Source: Bacteroidetes bacterium UBA5697
GTDB lineage: Bacteria > Bacteroidota > Bacteroidia > B-17B0 > Aurantibacillaceae
Assembly (NCBI GenBank): GCA_002420145.1
Contig: DIHL01000023.1
Span: 340,610 to 404,609 of the forward strand
DNA length: 64,000 bases
Direction of reading: 5' to 3'
The translations under genes were made by a program, and so were the position numbers. Below the pieces are notes generated by a model that was not told the DNA's origin, searched no databases, and saw only the letters and a list, made by a program, of their open reading frames with translations. Shown piece by piece: positions 24,325 through 34,839 of the stretch; the stretch's first letter is position 1; every line of letters starts with the position of its first letter.

Positions 24325-27300
24325 TTATTTTCCTTTAAATACGCTTATAAATCCACTGTATTTTTTATCATCAGGAACATCAATGACATAGAAGAATGTT
24401 CCATCAGAAACTCCTGCACCATTCCATTCGTTGTTATAGTTAGGGTTTTCATAAACTTTTATACCCCATCTATCAAAGATGGTAACATTAGTGTTTGGAT
24501 GATGTTCTATGTTTTTAATTTTAAAGAAATCATTAGCTCCATCACCATTTGGCGTGATAATATTTGGAATTTCAACTGCGCAAGGCGGAAGAACATTGAT
24601 TACTTGATAGGTTGTTCTATTATATCCACAACTATCACCAACTACTACAACAAATGTGTAATTTCCTTCCATATCAGGGCTAATATATTCTAAAACAGAA
24701 GTATTAGAAATTACATTCGTTCCCGGAACCATAGTCCATTGATAGTTATATGCTGGATATCCACCACTTGCTAATGCATTTAAAACAAAAGGAGTACCTG
24801 CACAAGCTGATGAAGAGTCATTAATAGCAATACCTAAGTCATCAACAAAGTTTGATACAACAACTGTATCAGAAGTAGGATAAGCACAAACTCCACTAAC
24901 AGTAACTACAAAAGTAGAAGTTGTATTACTATTCACAGTATAACTAGGAGAGTTAGTTGCTCCTGGTGCTGGCATGTTTGCAGGCAACGTCGTCCATGAA
25001 TATGAATATGGAGTTCCTTGGTTACTAGGAATGGTTGATCCAACGCCTGTAGTTAAAACAAATGCTCTATTCATACATTTTGTAATGTCTTGCATTGGCG
25101 ATACAAATAAACTAGTTTTTGGTGTAACACTTACTGTAATTGTTTTTGTGTCAGGAGTGCTACTAGGACATGGAGCGTAACCAGTTACAACATATGTATT
25201 TGTTCCTATAGCAGGTGGAACAACAGTAATTGTATCAGAGGTTGAAATAGGAACCAAAGTAGTTCCTTGTTGATAATACCAATTGTAATTGGATGCACCA
25301 CCTACAGATAATAAAGTGTTATCTCCTTCACATAATGTTGTATTAGTAGCTGCAGTTGTAATGCTAGTAGTTAATGGTGGGTATAAAACCTCTAAGGTTT
25401 GAGTAGCCACACATCCACCAACTGGGTTAGTAACAGAGAATGTATAAACCACAGATCCATTACCTATAGGCATACTCACTGGAGTAACTTTTAGAGAATC
25501 ATTAGCATAGTTAGTTGTAATTGTTCCGTTTGCAGATACAGCAACTGTGTAACTTGATGGATTAGATGCTCCACAATGTTCAAATTTAATATTTGGTCTG
25601 TATGTGTTATTTGGAGCAAACGATGAACCTGTAGCAATTGGACAAGCAACTGTTCCATCAGAGTTATACCATCTAACGGATGCAAATGGTGTAATAGTAT
25701 ATGGAGAAGATGAATTTTGTGTATATGATGGCATTGTTTGACTATTACAAACATCAATTAATAAATTTGATACGCCATCCCATTCGTATGGAGTTCCAAA
25801 AGTATAGGTATTCCATCCTGTTGTAATATTTATAGAAGATGCATTGTACACTTGAGTTAAACCAACTTGGTCAAACGCTGTTGTAGACAAATCTTGAACA
25901 TTTGTACACTTTAATTTAATACTGAAGTCAGGATATGAAGTAGTCCCGTTAATTGTAGTGATATTAAAAGAAATACTTGATATTTTTCCAGCAGTAATAC
26001 CTGCTGCAATTAACTCACTTGCTCTGTATAAAATTTGGTGACGTGTATTTCTATACCAATTACCGTATATTGCAGGATAACTTGTAGTAGTGTTTACATT
26101 TGTTCCAAAGCCCATTTGTGTTGAGCTAGGAGATGCACAGCCGCCAGTTGTAGATAATCCACAAACACTTGGTGCAGTTTCTCCGAAATCAAAATTCACA
26201 GTTGCTGCTTCAGGATAACATAAAACAGTATTTGTTGGAGTTATTGTAAAATCGGTTGGTATAACGCCTATAGTTACTGTATTGTTGTAAATACAAACCC
26301 CATCATTAATCACAGCAGTATATGTTCCAGGAGCTAAGGATGTTAGGTTAAGTGTTGTAGCACTTGTAGTTGTAGAAGTTACTACACTAGAGCTAGTTGG
26401 ACCTGTTACTACATAACTGTAAGGAGCAGAGAATGGTGTTGATAAATTTAATTGAGTTGTTCCATTAGTGTTGCCAGGACAAACATTATTAATATTAGAG
26501 AAATAAGAGCTTCCTCCAGCTACTAAAGTTAAAGTGTATTTTATCGAATCTCTACATCCTTGTGCATTGTTATATACAACAGTATATATGTCATTATTTA
26601 TAGCATTGTTTACATAAAGAGTGTCATTTGAGCCAACAGGAGCTGGTATAACAACAGAATTTTGATACCAAGTATAGTTAGAACCGCCTGGTTGAGGTAT
26701 TATTGTCGCATTTCCACAAAATGGTTTGTTTTGTGCAACAAAGAAGGGAGGAGATACGCCAACAGATAAATTAGCTGACGCTTGCCCACAGGTTGTTGAT
26801 GAAACTAAAACGCTATATGTTCCAGGAGCTAAACCAGTAACTGTTTGAGAAGTTCCAGCAGGTGCACCTGTTCCTGTGTTTGTCCAAGAGTAAGTATAAA
26901 CTCCATTACTACCAGATGCTTGTACATATGCGGTTCCTGAGTTTCCGCCAGGACAAGAACTTGTAGAATTTAAATTAATAATATTTACAGTAGTATAATT
27001 AATACTTACTGTTTGATTTAATACACAACCTCCTGGAGAAACCATACTTACAGTATAAGTTGTTCCTGGAGCAGGGGTTGGACCAGTAGGAGGGCCCTGA
27101 AATAAAGTGTCGTTTGTCGCACCTGGAATTAAACCAGAAGGACCATACCATTGATAAGAAGTAAATCCCGTTGGAGCAATTAAAGTTGCAAAGTTGGATC
27201 CAGAGCACATATTTGCGTAAGGAGTACCAACTCCGCCACATTCTGCATCAACATAAGCATAACCCCAGTGCCCACTTTGTGTACAGCCGCCCACTTCAAA

Positions 27301-28275
27301 ATTAATTGAAACACTTGTGCCTAAAGGTAAGCTTGATAAATCTACTGAGTAATATTGCCATTTTCTATAAAAAGTGGGATCAAAAGCGCTACCAACAACA
27401 GATTGTTTTAATGAATCTGAAGGAGAGGTTGATTTAGGGTTAAATGTATATGATGTACAACCTGGTAATATTGTTCCAGTAGCTTCATTTTTCACTTCAA
27501 CTTTAAAATAAGGAGATTCATTTACTAAATGTCCACTTGGATTTTGAAGAACAACAGCATAGCTAAATGATAATCTTTGATTTGTAGAAGAAGAAGTGGT
27601 AATGTATTTTAATCTACAAGCTCTGTAGTTAGCATTAGTTCCATTCATACGAACAGATACAGGGTCAAAACTAAAAGGACTTACAAGAGGAATATCAGAG
27701 AGTGTTTGAGTTCCAGCTGCTCTACATGCATTCTCATCATATCCATTAATAGTAGGTAAATTAGGGTCTACAGGAGGAAGTGATAATATTGTATGATAAT
27801 TAATAGTATTCGTAGAAGGAACATTGTTTCCAGCTGTATTTACAATTGCCGTTCCTGTTGATGTGTAATTAGGATTGCCCCCAGCGGCACCTGTAGAAAC
27901 AGTTCCAATTCCACCGGTCCAACCATTAAAGTTGTATTGTTCAAAACCCATATTAGGACAACCTAAACTCATAGGTTTATTCGGTTCTAAATAGATTACC
28001 GTTTCTTGAATCCCAGGTGTTCCAGCTACTTCATAAGGACTATGTTTATGTCCCTGTTTAGCTAAATCTTGGTGTGATTTAAAATCATTTTTTAAGAATT
28101 CAACATATCCTTTTATGTCGGAAGCCTTTATTCCCTTAGCTTTAGCCTGCTCGTAAGCAGCTTTCTCGTCAAAATGATAAGCATCACCCTTTTTAGGCTC
28201 ATTATTTTGTGAAAAGGAATTGTAATTAAAAATTGTAGCTAAAATTACAATAGGAAACAGTAAATGTTTTTTCAT
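24325..28275 (-). CDS. Large T9SS-secreted surface protein with gliding-motility-type C-terminal domain
   Basis: 1316 residues from the ATG at 28275; this codon begins a clean signal peptide (MKKHLLFPIVILATIFN, cleaved near FSQ), and in-frame starts upstream would bury it. Most of the chain is Ser/Thr/Asn/Gly-rich with cysteine-bearing Ig-like beta repeats (for example LNSTSSCPGGNSGTAYVQAS and YTYSWTNTGTGAPAGTSQTV). The C-terminus, PNIITPNGDGANDFFKIKN, VTIFDRWGIKVYEN and GTFFYVIDVPDDKKYSGFI, is the type B T9SS sorting domain (CHU_C/gliding-associated). It is therefore predicted to be exported by T9SS to the cell surface or medium. The specific role is unknown. Domain layout resembles the giant protein at 51-57 kb. 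Confidence 0.9.
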   Translation of the reverse strand: MKKHLLFPIVILATIFNYNSFSQNNEPKKGDAYHFDEKAAYEQAKAKGIKASDIKGYVEFLKNDFKSHQDLAKQGHKHSPYEVAGTPGIQETVIYLEPNKPMSLGCPNMGFEQYNFNGWTGGIGTVSTGAAGGNPNYTSTGTAIVNTAGNNVPSTNTINYHTILSLPPVDPNLPTINGYDENACRAAGTQTLSDIPLVSPFSFDPVSVRMNGTNANYRACRLKYITTSSSTNQRLSFSYAVVLQNPSGHLVNESPYFKVEVKNEATGTILPGCTSYTFNPKSTSPSDSLKQSVVGSAFDPTFYRKWQYYSVDLSSLPLGTSVSINFEVGGCTQSGHWGYAYVDAECGGVGTPYANMCSGSNFATLIAPTGFTSYQWYGPSGLIPGATNDTLFQGPPTGPTPAPGTTYTVSMVSPGGCVLNQTVSINYTTVNIINLNSTSSCPGGNSGTAYVQASGSNGVYTYSWTNTGTGAPAGTSQTVTGLAPGTYSVLVSSTTCGQASANLSVGVSPPFFVAQNKPFCGNATIIPQPGGSNYTWYQNSVVIPAPVGSNDTLYVNNAINNDIYTVVYNNAQGCRDSIKYTLTLVAGGSSYFSNINNVCPGNTNGTTQLNLSTPFSAPYSYVVTGPTSSSVVTSTTTSATTLNLTSLAPGTYTAVINDGVCIYNNTVTIGVIPTDFTITPTNTVLCYPEAATVNFDFGETAPSVCGLSTTGGCASPSSTQMGFGTNVNTTTSYPAIYGNWYRNTRHQILYRASELIAAGITAGKISSISFNITTINGTTSYPDFSIKLKCTNVQDLSTTAFDQVGLTQVYNASSINITTGWNTYTFGTPYEWDGVSNLLIDVCNSQTMPSYTQNSSSPYTITPFASVRWYNSDGTVACPIATGSSFAPNNTYRPNIKFEHCGASNPSSYTVAVSANGTITTNYANDSLKVTPVSMPIGNGSVVYTFSVTNPVGGCVATQTLEVLYPPLTTSITTAATNTTLCEGDNTLLSVGGASNYNWYYQQGTTLVPISTSDTITVVPPAIGTNTYVVTGYAPCPSSTPDTKTITVSVTPKTSLFVSPMQDITKCMNRAFVLTTGVGSTIPSNQGTPYSYSWTTLPANMPAPGATNSPSYTVNSNTTSTFVVTVSGVCAYPTSDTVVVSNFVDDLGIAINDSSSACAGTPFVLNALASGGYPAYNYQWTMVPGTNVISNTSVLEYISPDMEGNYTFVVVVGDSCGYNRTTYQVINVLPPCAVEIPNIITPNGDGANDFFKIKNIEHHPNTNVTIFDRWGIKVYENPNYNNEWNGAGVSDGTFFYVIDVPDDKKYSGFISVFKGK

Positions 28276-28487
28276 GATATTAATTATATTTAATCCGTTA
28301 TAAAATTGTAGTATTTTTGAAGAAATGCAGTAAGTTAAAATTAACTTACCTATTCTCAGTATTTTAATACTCATCAAATTTAGTCTATTTTTTTCTATTT
28401 TGCAATAGTTTTACGTTTCATAAATATCATATTCGTGTGTTAAAAATGTCGATTTATTGGATTTCTATTAATATTTCTTAATTTTTT

Positions 28488-28515
28488 TTGATTCTAAGCT
28501 TTTAAGTTAACTTTG
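28488..28515 (+). promoter_or_regulatory. Promoter of the penicillin-binding protein gene
   Basis: TTG at 28488-28490 and TAACTTTG at 28508-28515, 17 bases apart, fit the Bacteroidota consensus. The ATG lies 16 bases downstream. Confidence 0.55.
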
Positions 28516-28530
28516 TTGCTATAATACAAT

Positions 28531-30786
28531 ATGTCTAATACAACTTCAAAATATATCTGTTTTACGTGGCTTTTAGTATGGTCGCCATTTATCATTCTAT
28601 TTTTACTAGTGAGTTTTATATCTCTCGAAGTATTTACTGATTTACCAAGTGTTGCCGAACTTCAAAACCCTAAAAGTAATTTAGCTACTGTTATTTATAG
28701 TAGTGACATGAAAACCTTGGGGAAGTATTATGCCGAGAATAGGGTGAGCGTTAAATATTATGAGCTAGACAAAGATTTAATAGATGCCTTGATTGCTACC
28801 GAAGACGCTCGTTTTCACGATCATAGTGGTGTAGATGTAAGAGCGCTAGGAAGAGCAGTATTTGGAGCTTTAACAGGTAAATCAAGTAGTGGTGGAGGTA
28901 GCACATTGTCACAACAATTAGCCAAAATGATGTTCCCTCGTCAAAAATTAAGTAAGCCTAAAATGGTATTGCAAAAATTGAAAGAATGGGTTATCGCAGC
29001 TCGTTTAGAGAGAAATTATACCAAAGATGAAATCCTAGCCTTATACTTAAATAAGTTTGACTTCTTAAATCAAGCAGTTGGAGTTAAATCGGCAGCGCAA
29101 ATATATTTTAATAGAAGTCAAGATAGTTTAGAAGTTCAACAAGCAGCAATGCTTATTGGGATGGCGAAAAACCCTTCACTATTTAATCCCATTAAAAAAG
29201 CAGATACTACCCTGCACAGAAGAAATGTGGTAATGATGCAAATGGTTGTAAATGGTTTTTTAACCAAAGAAAAATATGATAGTTTAAAAAAATTGCCATT
29301 AGGAATTATTTATCATCCCGAAGATCATAATGATGGATTGGCTCCTTATTTTAGAGAATATTTAAGAGAATATTTTTTAAAAGAATGGTGCGCAAAACAC
29401 ATTAATCCCGAAACAAATAAGCCTTATAATATTTATAAAGATGGTTTAAAGATTTACACAACAATTGATTCTCGTATGCAACAATATGCTGAAGAAGCAG
29501 TAAATGAGCATATGACCGATTTACAAAAAATGTTTACTAAAGAATGTAAAACAAAAAAGAATGCTCCTTTTGCATGGAACGTGAATAAAGAACAAATTGA
29601 AAACATCATGATGAGTTCAATGAAACGAAGTGACAGATATCGTTCATTAAAAAATGCAGGCTTATCAAAAGAACAAATTGTAGCAGAGTTTAAAAAACCT
29701 GTTTCAATGACTGTTTATAGTTTACGTGGAGATATAGACACTACAATGTCGCCATGGGACAGCATCCGTTATTACAAGAGTTTTTTACACACTGGTTTTG
29801 TTTCTATTGAGCCAACTACAGGATATGTAAAAGCTTGGGTTGGAGGGGTAAATCACAGACATTTTAAATTTGATCATGCAAAGGTTGGAAGAAGACAAGT
29901 AGGTTCCACTTTTAAACCATTTGTATATGCCATGGCTATTCAAGAAGGCTACTCTCCATGTTATCAAGTTCCTAATGTAAGAACATGTATCGAAATTCCT
30001 GATCAACCAGCTTGGTGTCCTGATAACTCAGATGGTGATAAAGGAACAGGAAAAATGGTAACGTTGCGATATGCTTTAGCAGGATCAATTAATTATGTGA
30101 CAGCTTGGGTAATGAAACAATTTCCGCCGGAAGCTTTAGTGACTTTAGTTCGACGTCTTGGCATTACATCTCCAATAGATGCTGTTCCATCTATTTGTTT
30201 GGGTACTCCTGATATTTCAGTATTTGAAATGGTGGCTGCTAATGCCACGTTCGCAAATAAAGGCACTTACATACAGCCTACATTTATTACTCGTATTGAA
30301 GATAAAAATGGAAAAGTATTAGAAGAGTTTTTTCCAGAAACAGATGAGGTATTCAGTGAAGAAAAAGCTTACGCCATGATTCAGTTAATGAGAGGCGTTG
30401 TAGATTATGGTACGGGACAACGTTTAAGATTTAGATATAACTTGCGTAATGAAATAGCAGGAAAAACTGGCACTACTCAAAATAATGCCGATGGTTGGTT
30501 TATGGGATTAACACCTGATTTAGTAGCAGGTTGCTGGGTAGGTGGAGAAGAACGAAGTGTGCATTTTAATTCAACCAACGAAGGACAAGGCGCTAGTATG
30601 GCTTTGCCGATTTGGGGTAAGTTTTTTCAAAAAGTATATGCTGATCCTAATTTAAAAATTTCAAAAAACGGTTTTGTTAAACCTTCAAGTATGGGTGATG
30701 TACAATTAGATTGTAGTGCTTTTGATGCTCAGTCTGCGAAGGATATTCCGATGGAAAATTTAGATTTTGACGGAGGAAGTAATTAA
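28531..30786 (+). CDS. Class A penicillin-binding protein (PBP1A-type transglycosylase/transpeptidase)
   Basis: 751 residues. An N-terminal membrane anchor (WLLVWSPFIILFLLVSFISL) is followed by the GT51 transglycosylase domain with ATEDARFHDHSGVDVRA (catalytic Glu at 91) and GGSTLSQQLAKMMFPR. The transpeptidase domain has the active-site motif STFK at 459-462, an SIN motif further on (AGSINYVTAW), and KTG at 645-647 (AGKTGTTQNNADGWFMG). It polymerises and cross-links peptidoglycan in the periplasm. Its final codons overlap the stop of the convergent membrane glycosyltransferase gene by four bases. Confidence 0.96.
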   Translation: MSNTTSKYICFTWLLVWSPFIILFLLVSFISLEVFTDLPSVAELQNPKSNLATVIYSSDMKTLGKYYAENRVSVKYYELDKDLIDALIATEDARFHDHSGVDVRALGRAVFGALTGKSSSGGGSTLSQQLAKMMFPRQKLSKPKMVLQKLKEWVIAARLERNYTKDEILALYLNKFDFLNQAVGVKSAAQIYFNRSQDSLEVQQAAMLIGMAKNPSLFNPIKKADTTLHRRNVVMMQMVVNGFLTKEKYDSLKKLPLGIIYHPEDHNDGLAPYFREYLREYFLKEWCAKHINPETNKPYNIYKDGLKIYTTIDSRMQQYAEEAVNEHMTDLQKMFTKECKTKKNAPFAWNVNKEQIENIMMSSMKRSDRYRSLKNAGLSKEQIVAEFKKPVSMTVYSLRGDIDTTMSPWDSIRYYKSFLHTGFVSIEPTTGYVKAWVGGVNHRHFKFDHAKVGRRQVGSTFKPFVYAMAIQEGYSPCYQVPNVRTCIEIPDQPAWCPDNSDGDKGTGKMVTLRYALAGSINYVTAWVMKQFPPEALVTLVRRLGITSPIDAVPSICLGTPDISVFEMVAANATFANKGTYIQPTFITRIEDKNGKVLEEFFPETDEVFSEEKAYAMIQLMRGVVDYGTGQRLRFRYNLRNEIAGKTGTTQNNADGWFMGLTPDLVAGCWVGGEERSVHFNSTNEGQGASMALPIWGKFFQKVYADPNLKISKNGFVKPSSMGDVQLDCSAFDAQSAKDIPMENLDFDGGSN

Positions 30787-32231
30787 TCCTTATTTCGTTT
30801 TTTAAATAAAGTAGCTCCCGAAAAGGGATAAGTTTTTAAAAGTGTTTTGTTTGTTGTATCAAATGAATTTAAATCATTTGACTCCACATAAAAATAATCA
30901 TAATCACCAGTTAAGCCATCTCTATTTACGGGTTCAAGCCAATTTAAATGAGTTGTTTCTCGGTAAAAATTTATAGTAGGTTCAAATAACCAGGTAATCC
31001 CAAGTTTAATTTTTGAATCTGATTTTTTCTTTAATGATAAATCATTCAGCATGTTTTTAGTGTCGCAGTCGTATCTCCAAGTAATATTGTAAGTTAGATT
31101 TACTGAGCTAGAAAAAATGATAATAGAAGCTATTACTACTGAGATTAAAGCTGTTGAGCCAAATGCATTAAAGAAAGCATGTTTGCTTTTTAAAAATAAT
31201 ATGATAGAAAGAAACGTAATAAAAAATAATGGGACAAGAAATAGAGCAAAGCGCTCTCTAAAATAACTACTTCCTAATAAAAAATGTTGTAAGGAATTGA
31301 AAATTAGGATAAGAAATAAAATAATGGAGATATAACTAAATGCGTTTGTGGTTTTGTATTTCAACTGTAAAAGAAAGATGATAATAAAGCCTACAGCGGT
31401 AAATAAAACGAGCGATTGAAAAAACATCAAAAGATATTCATAGTAAAATGAAGCATATAGATAACAAATAACACTAGTAATTACGGTATCAAATCCCTTG
31501 CTGCTATCGCTTTCAAAATTAAGCTGATTATTGTCGGAGAGTATTTTTATTGGGCCAATATAAATTAAAAACAAAGCAATAAGGGTTATAATAATTGGTG
31601 TGTTTTTTTTAAAAATTGCACCAATAGTTTTGTTGTTCTTTAAAATAATAAACTCAAAAATCACAATGAGTGCTGCCGAATAACTGATTATCACAAAGTT
31701 TGCTAGTACAGATAAAATAGAAACTAAGAGACTGATATAAGCGTACTTTATTAAAGATGTATAATAGAACTTTATAAAATAAAAAACACTAATTAGCATC
31801 AAAGAAATTGAAAGAGCATAGCCTCTTGCCGAAGAAAAAAAGTCTAGTAAATAAGGATTAAAATTTAGAAGTATAAAACCAAATACAAGAACTGATTTTG
31901 ATTTTGTTTCTTTTAAAATTAAATAACTAAAGACTAGATATAAAACATGGGAAATCCAGCTGTGTAATCGTAATGAAAATTCGCTATTGCCAAATAAAGA
32001 ACTTTGCCATTTCATACAAAGTGTATTTAAAATGTGGTTATTAGCAATTACTGGATCAACCTTATATGTAATAATATCCCAAACCGAAAAATGAACATAT
32101 TTTATAAAGGAAAAACTCTCATCGTGGGTAAACGATAAGGTGGCTGACCTATAGCCAGAGTATATTAACAGAAAAACACTAGATATAAAGATGAAGCTGT
32201 TTATGCTGTTATTTAATGATTTTTCTTTCAT
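30783..32231 (-). CDS. Multi-pass GT-C-like membrane glycosyltransferase
   Basis: 482 residues with ten or more hydrophobic segments. The first luminal-type loop contains TLSFTHDESFSFIKYVHF, with an acidic pair where GT-C enzymes keep the catalytic Asp/Glu, and NNHILNTLCMKWQSSLFGNS followed by EFSLRLHSW, the NxxxxN...RLxS pattern of the GT39/ArnT-like group. These enzymes transfer sugars from polyprenyl-phosphate donors at the periplasmic face. A hydrophilic C-terminal domain of about 80 residues follows the last helix. Donor and acceptor are unknown. The gene is convergent with the PBP gene and begins a region rich in similar proteins. Confidence 0.7.
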   Translation of the reverse strand: MKEKSLNNSINSFIFISSVFLLIYSGYRSATLSFTHDESFSFIKYVHFSVWDIITYKVDPVIANNHILNTLCMKWQSSLFGNSEFSLRLHSWISHVLYLVFSYLILKETKSKSVLVFGFILLNFNPYLLDFFSSARGYALSISLMLISVFYFIKFYYTSLIKYAYISLLVSILSVLANFVIISYSAALIVIFEFIILKNNKTIGAIFKKNTPIIITLIALFLIYIGPIKILSDNNQLNFESDSSKGFDTVITSVICYLYASFYYEYLLMFFQSLVLFTAVGFIIIFLLQLKYKTTNAFSYISIILFLILIFNSLQHFLLGSSYFRERFALFLVPLFFITFLSIILFLKSKHAFFNAFGSTALISVVIASIIIFSSSVNLTYNITWRYDCDTKNMLNDLSLKKKSDSKIKLGITWLFEPTINFYRETTHLNWLEPVNRDGLTGDYDYFYVESNDLNSFDTTNKTLLKTYPFSGATLFKKRNKD

Positions 32232-32345
32232 GCATGAAATGACTAAACAATCTCTAAAATCTTTATATAAGATATAATTTATTTGGCTAAATTAGCGAAA
32301 AATTAAGAGTAGTTGAAAATAGTAACAGCCTAATAAATATTAAGT

Positions 32346-33059
32346 ATGATTAATAGAGTTGTAAAAAATGCTGAAGAAGCAGTAAAAGACATTAAGGATA
32401 ATATGACCTTATTGGTTGGTGGTTTTGGTTTATGTGGTATTCCAGAAAATTGTATTTCTGCTTTAGTAAATAAAAATGTAAAAGGATTAACTTGTATTAG
32501 CAATAATGCAGGTGTTGATGATTTTGGATTAGGTTTGTTATTGCAAACTAAACAAATCAAAAAAATGATTTCTTCTTATGTTGGAGAAAATGCTGAATTT
32601 GAAAGACAAATGCTTAGTGGCGAACTTGAAGTGGAGTTAATCCCTCAAGGAACTTTAGCTACTCGTTGTTTGGCTGCAGGTTACGGAATGCCAGTTATTT
32701 ATACGCCTGCTGGAGTTGGAACTGAAGTTGCTATTGGAAAATCAGTGAGAACGTTTACTTATAATGGTGAAACCAAAGAATATTTGGAAGAAAAAGCGTT
32801 TGAAGCAGATTTTGCTATTGTAAAAGCTTGGAAGGGTGATACAGCTGGAAATTTAATTTTCCGTTCAACGGCTCGTAATTTTAATCCTATGATGGCAATG
32901 GCTGGTAAAATAACTATTGCTGAGGTTGAAGAATTAGTTGAGGTTGGTCAGTTAGATCCTGATCAAATTCACACTCCTGGAATTTATGTTCATCGTGTTT
33001 TTCAAGGACAGAATTACGAAAAACGTATTGAGCAAGTTACGGTTAGAAAAAGAGGCTAA
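32346..33059 (+). CDS. scoA: 3-oxoacid CoA-transferase subunit A
   Basis: 237 residues, full length. Motifs are [20 protein letters not shown] near residue 20, [19 protein letters not shown] near 50, and [20 protein letters not shown] near 100, then [13 protein letters not shown] and [19 protein letters not shown]. The family transfers CoA between succinyl-CoA and acetoacetate (or acetate-type acids). The partner subunit normally follows immediately; here scoB is 2.46 kb away (35516), separated by a membrane protein gene on the opposite strand and a lipoprotein gene. The stop codon abuts the stop of the opposite-strand gene exactly (33059/33060). Confidence 0.94.
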   Translation: MINRVVKNAEEAVKDIKDNMTLLVGGFGLCGIPENCISALVNKNVKGLTCISNNAGVDDFGLGLLLQTKQIKKMISSYVGENAEFERQMLSGELEVELIPQGTLATRCLAAGYGMPVIYTPAGVGTEVAIGKSVRTFTYNGETKEYLEEKAFEADFAIVKAWKGDTAGNLIFRSTARNFNPMMAMAGKITIAEVEELVEVGQLDPDQIHTPGIYVHRVFQGQNYEKRIEQVTVRKRG

Positions 33060-34760
33060 TTATTTTTTAGCTTTATAAGTTTGGTCATAAGTCCAAATAG
33101 CATCCAATGTTATCATTGAATCTATTGATATTTTTCTTTCTTTAGATTTAACAATAACTTGATCATACCAAGACTTATCGTTTTTAATATAATCCTTTAC
33201 TGTATTTATAACACTATCTCTGTTAACAGGAACTTTGTAATGAGAGATTTGCATACCTTTAATTGGAATTTCCTCTATTAAAATTAATCTACTCTTTAGT
33301 TGTTTTTCAACTTGTTTTTCAGGATCGTAGTAAGCGTCAAAAACATGTGTATAATAGATATCATCGTACTTTGAATAGTCAAGAGTATTGGGCCAATTCA
33401 AATCCCCACTTTGCATATAAATGCCATGTTTTGATAGAAGTTTAAACCTTGCAGCTTTGTTCTCAGCATTGAAAATATTTTTCTTATCTAAATAGTAAGC
33501 ATAAAGTGCAGGCATATCTGTGGAAATATAGGTTCTTTTGTTTTCAACTTTTTTAAGAAATTCTACACCATTCTCAAAATCATACCACGACTCTCTTGGA
33601 AAGCTCATTTTATTTGCCAAAAACAGAATTAAAATAAAAAACAGACTGAATTTTATTTTAAAGTTTATTTTAAGCATAGAAAAAACATAAGCATATGATA
33701 ATATAAATCCAAGAAGAGTAAATAATATATATCGTTTTAAAAACACAGGAGTAGAATGAATGGATATATAGTAGTTTAAACACATTAAGAAAGGGCCAAT
33801 AGCTAGCGGGATAATAATCAACTTATAATTAAACCCAGGTTCTCTGAATTTTTTAAAGAAAATAATAATGAGTAGTGAAATCAAAAACAATCCAATTGAA
33901 ACAAAAAATAGCTCTTTCGAATTATGAAACTCATATAAACATTTATAAAACTCCTCAATAGACGGTTTAGCAAGCCAAAAGCCACCCTTTTCTTGTGAAA
34001 CCAATTCAAAAAATCGTTCCTTCCATATTAAAAAGAAAAGCCCAAAAATTATCCAAGAAATTAAATAATAAAATATGTGTTTTAAACTGTAGCCTAAAAA
34101 CGATAGTTGGCTTTTGTTTTTTTTGATCAATAAATCTTTATTAAATGCTAATAAAAAAATAAGGATTATTTGCCCAACAAAGAAAAGACTGGCGATGGTA
34201 TGTAAATGAAAAATGACAGTATTGAAAATGCCTAATAAGAGGGCAGTTATGAAGGTAGGCTTTTCAATGAAACTCATGAAAGCGAATAGGGATAAAGTAC
34301 ATGATAGAATAATTAAACCATAGGTTCGACCTTCCTCAGAGTAATAGTAAATTTCGTTAGATGCAAAAAATAGGAATACCGAAAATATAGCTGTTTGCCA
34401 GTTAAAAAAACGATTTGCAAATAGGAAGAATACGGCACTTGCAATACTTACCGAAACTGCGGATAAAGACCTTAGCACTGTTTCAGATTCTCCAAATAAA
34501 TTCATCCAATAATGAAGTATAATAAGGTATAAAGGAGGATTTACATCCTCTTTAAAGTAGTTCTTTATGATTTCTTTAATAGAATTTTTTGCAACATCAA
34601 CACTATAAACTTCGTCATACCATAAGCTATTTTGCCCAATTTTATACATACTAAGCCATAGGTAGCTAGCAAATATTATAAATGCCAATAAGTATTTATG
34701 CTTTGTAATAAAGGCAGAAATATTAAACTGACGAATAGATGAGACATTTACGATATTCAT
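33060..34760 (-). CDS. GT39-like multi-pass membrane glycosyltransferase
   Basis: 566 residues with about twelve transmembrane segments. The N-terminal loop, KIGQNSLWYDEVYSVDVAKN, and DVNPPLYLIILHYWMNLFGE followed by SETVLRSLSAV, is the hallmark of the ArnT/PMT-like group, with the acidic catalytic site in WYDE. It should use a polyprenyl-phosphate sugar donor at the outer face of the inner membrane. A periplasmic C-terminal domain of about 170 residues follows. It lies between scoA and scoB on the opposite strand, a position explained most easily by insertion. Its partners are probably the GT2 enzymes near 39-41 kb, which could make the lipid-linked sugar. Confidence 0.78.
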   Translation of the reverse strand: MNIVNVSSIRQFNISAFITKHKYLLAFIIFASYLWLSMYKIGQNSLWYDEVYSVDVAKNSIKEIIKNYFKEDVNPPLYLIILHYWMNLFGESETVLRSLSAVSVSIASAVFFLFANRFFNWQTAIFSVFLFFASNEIYYYSEEGRTYGLIILSCTLSLFAFMSFIEKPTFITALLLGIFNTVIFHLHTIASLFFVGQIILIFLLAFNKDLLIKKNKSQLSFLGYSLKHIFYYLISWIIFGLFFLIWKERFFELVSQEKGGFWLAKPSIEEFYKCLYEFHNSKELFFVSIGLFLISLLIIIFFKKFREPGFNYKLIIIPLAIGPFLMCLNYYISIHSTPVFLKRYILFTLLGFILSYAYVFSMLKINFKIKFSLFFILILFLANKMSFPRESWYDFENGVEFLKKVENKRTYISTDMPALYAYYLDKKNIFNAENKAARFKLLSKHGIYMQSGDLNWPNTLDYSKYDDIYYTHVFDAYYDPEKQVEKQLKSRLILIEEIPIKGMQISHYKVPVNRDSVINTVKDYIKNDKSWYDQVIVKSKERKISIDSMITLDAIWTYDQTYKAKK

Positions 34761-34839
34761 GATTGTAAAATATTTCTGATATAAGTTTAAATTAAACTAT
34801 TTTTACCAAAAGTAGCATTTTATTTAATAGTTAAACTTC

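Noticed and set aside
28276..28377. Upstream start for the T9SS protein at 24325-28275
   Set aside because: The extension precedes a complete signal peptide and would hide it.
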